From Bifidobacteriaceae bacterium (GTDB lineage Bacteria > Actinomycetota > Actinomycetes > Actinomycetales > WQXJ01), in contig JAIRNM010000134.1 of assembly GCA_031258055.1 (NCBI GenBank), positions 1 to 7,129 on the forward strand: 7,129 nt of DNA. The letters run 5' to 3'. Shown in pieces: positions 1-5,161 of this stretch. The notes under the pieces are model-generated. The model did no database searches, was not told the DNA's origin, and worked only from the letters and a program-made list of their open reading frames with translations. Position numbers and translations under genes: made by a program. Within the stretch, counting starts at the first letter, position 1. Every line of letters begins with the position of its first letter.

Positions 1-237
1 GCGGCGGGCCGCCCATTCGGCATCTTCCCTGGTGACTGGCTCTATCTGGAGATGATATGCGTCTAGGAGGACTCGCGCGCTTGGCCAATCGCGCCCGCCT
101 CGGAGAGTCTTTTGGGCGAATTCAGAGTAGTTGGCGGCGCCGCAGACCGCTCCCTCTTCGAGGGCGGCTTTAACTGCCTCGGCCCCTGGCTCTTTGAGGA
201 AGAAGGCGAGCAGGGCGGACGCGTCCAGAACCTTCAC
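1..237 (-). CDS. vapC: VapC-type PIN-domain RNase toxin, 3' end cut by the window edge
   Basis: This is the toxin of a type II toxin-antitoxin pair. PIN-domain toxins are Mg-dependent endoribonucleases that cleave tRNA, rRNA or mRNA when the antitoxin is degraded. Only the first 79 codons are inside the window; the frame is open to base 1. The product begins VKVLDASALLAFF, the usual PIN first strand with the metal-binding Asp at residue 5. NYSEF follows at residues 36-40, supplying the second acidic residue (Glu39). The segment ITREDAEWAARR-like (seen as VTREDAEWAARR, 68-79) matches the helix ahead of the third acidic residue, which lies outside. The family is normally about 125-135 residues, so roughly 50 are missing. 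The start is GTG at 235-237: its GTGA overlaps the antitoxin stop by 4 bp, and a GAGG ribosome site (245-248) sits 7 nt upstream. That layout implies translational coupling. Family assignment is secure; the RNA target is unknown. Confidence 0.88.
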   Translation of the reverse strand, partial: MKVLDASALLAFFLKEPGAEAVKAALEEGAVCGAANYSEFAQKTLRGGRDWPSARVLLDAYHLQIEPVTREDAEWAARR

Positions 238-482
238 AGCTCAGCCTCAGCCCTGGCCTCGGCGCGCCGCTCATCTAGCAGTTCGGCGAGCAGCTCGCCG
301 TGCCCGGCGAAATCAGCCTGGACACGATCCAATAGCTGGTCTCTGGTCAACAAAAGCGGCCCCCCAGGCGTCTCAAGTAGGACGAGCTTGGTTCCGGGAG
401 TGAAACCCCAGCGTTCCCTATCAGCCTGCGGGATGACAACACGACCTCTGTCTCCCACTGTCATTACTGCTGTACCACTCAT
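234..482 (-). CDS. vapB: AbrB/SpoVT-fold antitoxin (VapB-like)
   Basis: This 82-residue protein is the probable antitoxin for the PIN toxin directly downstream; it would bind and inactivate the toxin and repress its own promoter as a swapped-hairpin dimer. Residues 8-36 carry the SpoVT/AbrB signature: TVGDRGRVVIP, then a short helix with an Arg/Trp pair, then GFTPGTKLVLLE, the beta-strand that closes the DNA-binding fold. The C-terminal third (about 48-82) is a charged amphipathic helix ending ERRAEARAEAEL, which fits the toxin-binding tail of such antitoxins. The gene overlaps the toxin start by 4 bp. Two starts are possible: ATG at 480-482 (used here) or ATG at 462-464, which would give a product opening MTVGDRGRVVIP, as many relatives do. 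Neither has a convincing ribosome site. The MazE family shares this fold, but the PIN partner argues for a VapBC module. Confidence 0.87.
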   Translation of the reverse strand: MSGTAVMTVGDRGRVVIPQADRERWGFTPGTKLVLLETPGGPLLLTRDQLLDRVQADFAGHGELLAELLDERRAEARAEAEL

Positions 483-598
483 GCTTCGAGGCTACCACTG
501 GCTCCAGAACCAGGGGATGGTCTTCTCACGCTAGTCAGCCCGCGCGGAGCGACAGCGGAGTCGCGGGATCTCGCCGCTTGGCCCACCCGATTGAGGTA
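483..598. other. Spacer between the two toxin-antitoxin modules
   Basis: This 116-bp stretch separates the stop of the upstream PIN toxin from the AbrB-type antitoxin. It contains a GC-rich dyad at 539-567 with two competing stems: CCCGCG (539-544) with CGCGGG (562-567), or GCGAC (549-553) with GTCGC (560-564). Neither is followed by a T run in the minus-strand direction, so a simple intrinsic terminator is not supported. Nearer the antitoxin start lie CTGG/CCAG half-sites (498-507 and 510-513) that could be part of an autoregulatory operator, but they are short and may be chance. No clear -10/-35 pair is seen. The downstream module could use its own promoter here or be read through from the upstream module. 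Confidence 0.4.
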
Positions 599-979
599 TC
601 AGACCTGTTTGACCATGTCTCCGTAGCCCGACAGGGTGGCGTCTGTGGTGACAAGCAACATGCCCTCCACTATGGCCTGGGCCACCATGATGCGGTCGAA
701 CGGGTCGCGGTGAATCTCTCTCAGCGCTGGTAACTGGTTGACATGTGGCGCGGTGATGTTCAAGTTCAGATACCCGCTTTCCAGCAATCCCGCTTGTAGC
801 TCCCACGGGGTCACCGGCAGCTTGAGCTTCCCGGAACCGTACTTGATGGTGATTTCCCATAGAGCCGCGACCGAGAAGTAGAGCTGGTGTGCGCGGTCTT
901 CGATCAAGCTGGTCGCCCCAGCGGGCGGTGAGCCTTTGGCGGACAGGATAAGAATGCTCGAGTCAAGAAGAAGCTTCAT
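599..979 (-). CDS. vapC: PIN-domain RNase toxin (VapC family, COG3744-like), complete
   Basis: This 126-residue protein is a complete PIN-domain toxin, a predicted metal-dependent RNase that blocks translation when freed from its antitoxin. The acidic active-site set is present: Asp6 in LLLDSS, Glu42 in AALWEI, Asp92 and Asp95 in HRDPFDRIMVAQA, and Asp113 in VTTDATLSGYG. The HRDPFDR block and LWEITIK place it in the COG3744 branch, normally encoded with Phd/YefM antitoxins, as it is here. One deviation is that the usual LDTHxxLW opening reads LDSSILIL, so the Thr-His after the first Asp is Ser-Ser. The ATG at 977-979 is supported by a GAGGG site (988-992) 8 nt upstream, inside the last codons of the antitoxin, whose frame it overlaps by 17 bp. 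Length matches the family. Base composition is locally less GC-rich than the large gene upstream. Confidence 0.9.
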   Translation of the reverse strand: MKLLLDSSILILSAKGSPPAGATSLIEDRAHQLYFSVAALWEITIKYGSGKLKLPVTPWELQAGLLESGYLNLNITAPHVNQLPALREIHRDPFDRIMVAQAIVEGMLLVTTDATLSGYGDMVKQV

Positions 980-1235
980 GCGGATTGCCCTCGAACATCC
1001 CCTGAATCTCTTCTGCCATCATTGAGTCGAAGTCGCTCGGTAACTCGAAGCCCTCGAACCGTTCGCGCAGGAAGCCGATTCGTTGTGGCGGATGCACCTG
1101 GCCGGTCACGGTGGTCATTAGGGCGACCGGTCGGCCGTGCTTGGTGACGACGAAGGGGTTACCAGCGGCAACCTGGTCTACTAAGCTCGACAAATGTGTC
1201 TTGGCCTCCACCAAGCTGACGGTGCGCATGTTCAT
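963..1235 (-). CDS. Phd/YefM-type antitoxin
   Basis: This 90-residue protein is the predicted antitoxin of the PIN toxin that follows and overlaps it by 17 bp. Its N-terminal half is the Phd/YefM DNA-binding fold: TVSLVEAKTHLSSLVDQV (5-22), then the hairpin GNPFVVTKHGRPVALM (25-40). This part dimerises and binds the operator. The C-terminal segment FELPSDFDSMMAEEIQGMFEG (about 63-83) has the acidic pattern of the tail that wraps the toxin and blocks its active site. Two ATGs are near: 1233-1235 (used here) and 1227-1229. The only ribosome-site-like sequence, TAAGG at 1237-1241, is 1 nt from the first but 7 nt from the second. The shorter 88-residue product starting MRTVSLVEAK is therefore quite possibly the real one. 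A palindrome 18 bp upstream of the first ATG is a likely site for autorepression by the antitoxin-toxin complex. Confidence 0.88.
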   Translation of the reverse strand: MNMRTVSLVEAKTHLSSLVDQVAAGNPFVVTKHGRPVALMTTVTGQVHPPQRIGFLRERFEGFELPSDFDSMMAEEIQGMFEGNPHEASS

Positions 1236-1236
1236 G

Positions 1237-1241
1237 CCTTA
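1237..1241 (-). promoter_or_regulatory. Ribosome-binding site bearing on the Phd antitoxin start
   Basis: On the minus strand this reads TAAGG, matching the 5' part of the Shine-Dalgarno consensus. It lies 7 nt from the ATG at 1227-1229 but only 1 nt from the ATG at 1233-1235, so it favours the inner start. Confidence 0.45.
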
Positions 1242-1252
1242 CTGGTCTGGTC

Positions 1253-1273
1253 ATATATGGTCTGACCACATAT
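1253..1273. promoter_or_regulatory. Palindromic operator candidate upstream of the Phd/PIN module
   Basis: A 21-bp inverted repeat is centred on base 1263. The core TGGTC-T-GACCA is perfect, and the arms extend through AT-rich flanks with a single mismatched pair, giving 9 of 10 pairs. Further TGGTC copies occur at 1243-1247 and 1248-1252, so several half-sites are clustered ahead of the antitoxin. On the minus strand the same stretch supplies AT-rich hexamers such as TAATAT (1270-1275) and CATATA (1254-1259) that could serve as a -10 element, so a bound repressor would cover the promoter. Phd/YefM complexes are known to bind palindromes overlapping their promoters. That this one is bound, and by which protein, is inferred from position. 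Confidence 0.6.
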
Positions 1274-1306
1274 TAGCACGATCCGCGGGCTCTGTGACGG
1301 GGCCCA

Positions 1307-4300
1307 TTAGGTGGCTACTTGGATGGGGTGGGACTTGCCGCCTAGGACTAGGCGGCCACGGCCGGGGGGTTCGGCGGCGGTCCGTCCGGTCAGGTCGAGA
1401 GCGGGGCGCGGGTTCGCGCCGGGGCCGAAGGCGGTGGCGGAGCCGCGCCGGGTGGGCCAAAGGAGGAGGCCCGCCGGGCTGTTGTGGAACAACTGGGAGG
1501 GGGGCCGGAAGGCCGCCGCCGTGGCTGTAGTGCAAGCCGCGATCAGGGTTCCGGTGGAAGGCAGGGCATTGGGTGCCGGTCCGCTGACGGACTCTAAGTC
1601 ATCGACTATCGCCACTTGACCGGCGCCCAAGGCGCCGGTGACTTCCTCCCAGCGCCGCGTCCGTCCGGCGTTGAACCAGACAGCCGAATGGCCAGCGGCG
1701 GTCAGGCGGCGGTGCAGCGTGGCTAAGGCAGTGGAGCGGCCAGAACCGGCCGGGCCGACTACTGCCAGCGGTTGGCCCGGGCGGATCGGCAACGCCAGCG
1801 GCAGTCCGTAAGCGCCGCCCAATCCGACCCAGACCTGACCCGCGCCATCTGGTGGCAGGTCGTCGCCGCTAACTCGTTCTGGCAGCGGCAACACCCGTTC
1901 GGGCGGCTCGGCGAGCCCAGTCTCCGCTCCGCCGCCAGTTCCGACGCCCGCGCCACCGCCTCCCGTGCCCGCACCGCCGTTTACATCGCCAGAGCCACCG
2001 GTTCCGGCGCCTGCGCCGCCGATCCGTCGGGCGCTCGTGCCAGCGGTTAGCGCGAAGTCGGGAATTGACTGGCTGACGAGCGCCTCCAACTCGCTGGCAG
2101 AGGGGGGCAGAGCTAGTTGCGCCATCACTGGTGCTCCCGAACCGAGCGAACGCACCCGGCCCGGTGTGCGCTCGCAGCCTGCCAGTTCGCGCGGCAGACC
2201 GAGGGTGAGGGCGTCAGTAAGGTCAGCCACTGGCAGCACTAAGCGTTGGCCGCACAGGCTGAGCCAGCGGACCGGTTTGGCCGGGGCTGTGACGACCAGG
2301 GCGGCACCGGGCGCGATCGCGCCCTGAACTAGGGAATCGATAAGCGGACGCCCATCTGAAGCTGTGACCAGACTGTCCAGTTCGCTTGCCGCGTCCAGCA
2401 CCAGAGCCAAGCGGCCACGGCCAAGGCAGCCGAGAAGTTCGCAGACTCTCTCGCCGTCCCGCGCATCCACCAGGGAGCCGAAGCCAGGCAACCCGACCAG
2501 ACCAGTGAACGCGGCTGGTTGATGGGAGATGACGTGGGTGGGCCAGCCGATCGCGGCCAATCCGGCCGATGCCGTGACAGCGGCGGTGGTCCGTCCTGAA
2601 CGAGGTGGCCCGAGCACCGCCAGATGGCCACTCGAAGGGGTCCAAGCCAGGGGTTCTTGGCGCTGAGACCCAGGCAGATCGGCCAACCCCAGGATCACGG
2701 CTGGCCCTGGACCGGGCCAACCCAAGGCACGGATCCCAAGGCGGGCGGGCAGTGGGGCCAGCCAAGGAGCGGGCGGCGCCGTAGCACCGACCAGCGAAGC
2801 CGCTTCCACGACAGCGGCGACCAGTTCACGCGGATCGGTGGCGGCCGGAGAAGGCGGTAACCAGCGCGATGGCCACTCGACGGCTCTGGCAGGACGGCGC
2901 GGCGGGGGAGGGAGCAGCCGCACTCTGAGCCGGGTGGGTGGCCGCCCAGCGCTGGAGACAATGCAAGAGCCGGGTTTGGCGGGGTCGATCTGGGCGGCAT
3001 CGGTCGAACCGAGAACATCCAGCGAATCGGCCTCTGTGGCCACGCGGAAACAAACCCTGAGCGCAAGGTTGGCCCGTAACTGGGCGCTGACAGCCCCGGC
3101 GGGCCGTTGCGTGGCCAGGACTAAGCCCATGCCGAGCGATCGGCCTTGGGCGGCCAAGCGCTCGAGCCGCGCGGCCGCCTCTGGCAGGGCGTCAAGCAGG
3201 GTGCGGAACTCATCGACCACCACCAGCAGACGAGGCGGTCGGACAGCGGTCGGCAATTCTCCCCAAGCGGCGACGGCATGACGCTCAAGTAGGCGCTCGC
3301 GGCCGGACAATTCCGCTTCCAGTGAGGTCAAGACGCGGGCCGTACCGGCGCTGTCCAAGTCGGTGGCCACCCCAACGACTTGCGGTAGATGCTCAAGGTC
3401 GCGGAAGGTGGCGCCGCCCTTGTGGTCTAATCCCACAATGATGAGCCGGTCCGGTGGATTGGTCAGGCATTCAGACAGCATGAGGGCGCGCAGAAACTCG
3501 GACTTGCCAGAACCCGAGGTGCCTGCCACCAGCGCGTGTGGTCCATCGACGCTCAGATCCAGACTTATGGCAACGGCTTGATCGGTCAGACCGATGGGGG
3601 GAAGCTCGCCCGCCGACCAGTTGGATATGATCGCCTCCCGCTCGAGCGGGATGCTGGCGGGCGGGGTGGACACTTGGGCCGCCCCCGCCCACTTCCGCAT
3701 CAGGTCCTCCATGGTCGCTGTTCCCAAGGCTGCGGCCCGAAACGGCTCGCCGGTCGCGGGGCTACGCACGGCGATCAAGCCAAGGCCCGCGTCACGAACT
3801 ATCCACTGGTCGGGCGCTCGCGACCGGTCGCCTGGCACGCCGCGCGCAAGCGACTGACCTGCACGTTTACCTTCGTCCGGGACAGGCCAGCTAGCGCCAG
3901 GCGTCAGCCGCAGACCGCCTTCGACCGTTTCGACGGTCAGGGCGGGTCCAGCCGGGCCGACCGGGGGAGCGAATCGCGCCCAACGCCAGGCCGTGTCCGG
4001 CGGCACCGCCAAAGCGGGCGGCGGTCCGGCCCGTCTGAGTGTCTCAGCGATCATCCGGCGGGCTAGCGACGCCGTTGGCCCGGCCGCCCCCAGGAGGTCG
4101 ACCGGACTGGAACCGATCAGCGGCCCTTCCGCCGCCGGGTCGAATCCAATGATCGCCTGGAACCAGGGCGGCTTATGGCGCCGCGCCAAAAGCGGGACAA
4201 TCGCCGCCAACGCCCCCGCCAACGGCATGGCCGCCCACAGCGCGTTGCCCGTGATCAGGAACATCACCAGGGCCATGACCAGCCCAGTAGCAACGGTGGA

Positions 4301-5089
4301 GGCGCTGGCCGCCCAACTTCGCTTCGGCTTGGTTGGCTCCGTGGAGCCCGTCCCGACCGGTTCGCGGATCAAGCCGAACAGGCTGCCATCAGCCGTCCGC
4401 AGGAGGGTGCCGGCAGCGCAGCGGCGGCGCCCGCGCCTGAGTTTTCGCCAGCGCACGCTTAGCTGCCCGCGACGTGCCGCCACCCGTCCCAACCAGACTT
4501 CTTGCCCGATGCCGCCGATCGCCGCCGCCGTCTCCGCTGCCTGTCCATCGCCGGATCGTCCATAGCTGGTCGCTCCATCCCGGAGCCCGGCCTCACCAGT
4601 CCGCCTGTGCCCGATGCCGTGGTGCGGCAGGGCCGATGATCCACCAATTGGGCCTGTCCCCAGTAGTGGTCGCGTCCGGTCCGAGCCGACCGAACCGGCC
4701 GTCTTTGCCCGGTTGGCCAGCGCCACCTTGCCCCGGTGTGTCCGCCCCGCCCAGACTGGGGCACTGGCCGAGCGTAACGGAACTGAAGCGCCCGCCCGCG
4801 CTGTGCCCAACCGCACCAACCGCCAACTGCCAGGCCGGACCGGAATCGCTTTGGCGTTAGCAGAGCCGAGCGTCACCAAAGCGCCGTCTGGTAGCGGCTG
4901 GTCGAGCGGATAATTCCAGCTACTTGGCGTCGCGGCTGGCCCGGCTCGTTCGGTTGCGAGGCCTCCCGCCGCTCCCACCTGCGCCAACTCCGCCAGGATC
5001 TGGCGAAGCGTCGAGCCGTCCTCAGCCCAATAGTCGCTGGGTTCGTCGGCGGCCTTGAGCGTGAAATACACTCGTCCAGCCTGACGCAC
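1307..5089 (-). CDS. EccC/EssC-like FtsK/SpoIIIE membrane ATPase (type VII secretion motor family)
   Basis: This 1260-residue protein is the membrane-anchored motor type that drives WXG100/ESX secretion. Residues 1-80 are a small N-terminal domain. About 91-214 looks FHA-like: GASVPL strand, PHH at 155-157, RDGATSYG at 170-177, WLG at 199-201. Two transmembrane helices lie at about 265-280 and 284-302, followed by a cytoplasmic stalk domain. ATPase 1 (about 495-725) is complete: Walker A GTSGSGKS (523-530), the EccC/EssC signature DHKGGATF (555-562), Walker B VVVDEF (623-628) and ATQRP (659-663). ATPase 2 has GPPRSGRTT (827-835) and Walker B LALVLDAASE (894-903); ATPase 3 has GPAGSGRST (1112-1120) and VDDLE (1162-1166). 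Both replace the Walker A Lys with Arg. A Gly-rich linker (1024-1059) joins them. KGGATF, rather than the DPK motif of FtsK, argues against a DNA translocase. The start is GTG at 5087-5089; GTG at 5069-5071 is an alternative, and neither has a strong ribosome site. The 72-bp gap after the permease allows cotranscription. No other secretion gene is visible. Confidence 0.85.
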   Translation of the reverse strand: MRQAGRVYFTLKAADEPSDYWAEDGSTLRQILAELAQVGAAGGLATERAGPAATPSSWNYPLDQPLPDGALVTLGSANAKAIPVRPGSWRLVRLGTARAGASVPLRSASAPVWAGRTHRGKVALANRAKTAGSVGSDRTRPLLGTGPIGGSSALPHHGIGHRRTGEAGLRDGATSYGRSGDGQAAETAAAIGGIGQEVWLGRVAARRGQLSVRWRKLRRGRRRCAAGTLLRTADGSLFGLIREPVGTGSTEPTKPKRSWAASASTVATGLVMALVMFLITGNALWAAMPLAGALAAIVPLLARRHKPPWFQAIIGFDPAAEGPLIGSSPVDLLGAAGPTASLARRMIAETLRRAGPPPALAVPPDTAWRWARFAPPVGPAGPALTVETVEGGLRLTPGASWPVPDEGKRAGQSLARGVPGDRSRAPDQWIVRDAGLGLIAVRSPATGEPFRAAALGTATMEDLMRKWAGAAQVSTPPASIPLEREAIISNWSAGELPPIGLTDQAVAISLDLSVDGPHALVAGTSGSGKSEFLRALMLSECLTNPPDRLIIVGLDHKGGATFRDLEHLPQVVGVATDLDSAGTARVLTSLEAELSGRERLLERHAVAAWGELPTAVRPPRLLVVVDEFRTLLDALPEAAARLERLAAQGRSLGMGLVLATQRPAGAVSAQLRANLALRVCFRVATEADSLDVLGSTDAAQIDPAKPGSCIVSSAGRPPTRLRVRLLPPPPRRPARAVEWPSRWLPPSPAATDPRELVAAVVEAASLVGATAPPAPWLAPLPARLGIRALGWPGPGPAVILGLADLPGSQRQEPLAWTPSSGHLAVLGPPRSGRTTAAVTASAGLAAIGWPTHVISHQPAAFTGLVGLPGFGSLVDARDGERVCELLGCLGRGRLALVLDAASELDSLVTASDGRPLIDSLVQGAIAPGAALVVTAPAKPVRWLSLCGQRLVLPVADLTDALTLGLPRELAGCERTPGRVRSLGSGAPVMAQLALPPSASELEALVSQSIPDFALTAGTSARRIGGAGAGTGGSGDVNGGAGTGGGGAGVGTGGGAETGLAEPPERVLPLPERVSGDDLPPDGAGQVWVGLGGAYGLPLALPIRPGQPLAVVGPAGSGRSTALATLHRRLTAAGHSAVWFNAGRTRRWEEVTGALGAGQVAIVDDLESVSGPAPNALPSTGTLIAACTTATAAAFRPPSQLFHNSPAGLLLWPTRRGSATAFGPGANPRPALDLTGRTAAEPPGRGRLVLGGKSHPIQVAT
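1910..2020 (-). repeat. Low-complexity glycine-rich linker coding repeat
   Basis: This stretch inside the ATPase gene encodes about 36 residues made almost entirely of Gly with Ala, Thr and Ser, in loose GAGTGG-like units (residues 1024-1059). It separates ATPase modules 2 and 3. The codons vary (GGC, GGT, GGA), so it is a diverged repeat rather than a recent tandem expansion. It probably acts as a flexible tether. Confidence 0.7.
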
Positions 5090-5161
5090 CGACCCGACGC
5101 CTAGACTTCTAAGGCAGTAAACCTGTGAATAACAGGGCCGATGGTTAAGCGATGGGGGGGA
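5090..5161. other. Permease-ATPase intergenic gap with small hairpin
   Basis: This 72-bp gap lies between the permease stop and the ATPase GTG. It holds a perfect 5-bp inverted repeat, CCTGT (5122-5126) and ACAGG (5132-5136), around a 5-nt loop. A run of seven G follows at 5154-5160, just after the permease stop on the minus strand. The hairpin is too short and lacks a T run, so a terminator is unlikely. No clear promoter is seen. The gap is open (24 sense codons) in the frame shared by both flanking genes but has no start codon in that frame. Confidence 0.45.

Noticed and set aside
112..534. Plus-strand frame of 140 codons over the AbrB antitoxin and the partial PIN toxin
   Set aside because: It is antisense to two genes with strong family signatures, and the product is Ser-rich low-complexity sequence.
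531..860. Minus-strand frame of 109 codons overlapping the PIN toxin
   Set aside because: It lies out of frame over a complete, motif-bearing PIN gene and shows no recognisable domain.
1236..1306. Terminator between the ATPase gene and the Phd antitoxin
   Set aside because: Only a weak GGGC/GCCC pairing with an 11-nt loop follows the TAA stop, with no T run. The strong dyad here is better explained as an operator.
3993..4565. Long plus-strand open frame (190 codons) opposite the ATPase gene, with several similar ones across 1772-4913
   Set aside because: They lie antisense to a gene with clear domains, have no recognisable motifs, are rich in Arg/Pro/Ala/Ser, and are expected by chance where third positions are GC-rich.
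1307..5089. FtsK or Tra-type DNA translocase as the identity of the large ATPase
   Set aside because: The KGGATF signature, three ATPase modules and two transmembrane helices fit EccC/EssC. There are not the four membrane helices, single ATPase module or C-terminal gamma winged-helix domain of FtsK.
5122..5136. Hairpin CCTGT/ACAGG as an intrinsic terminator after the permease
   Set aside because: The stem is only 5 bp and no T tract follows in the direction of transcription.
5154..5160. Run of seven G as a phase-variation tract
   Set aside because: It lies just after the permease stop and before the ATPase start, so slippage would change no reading frame.
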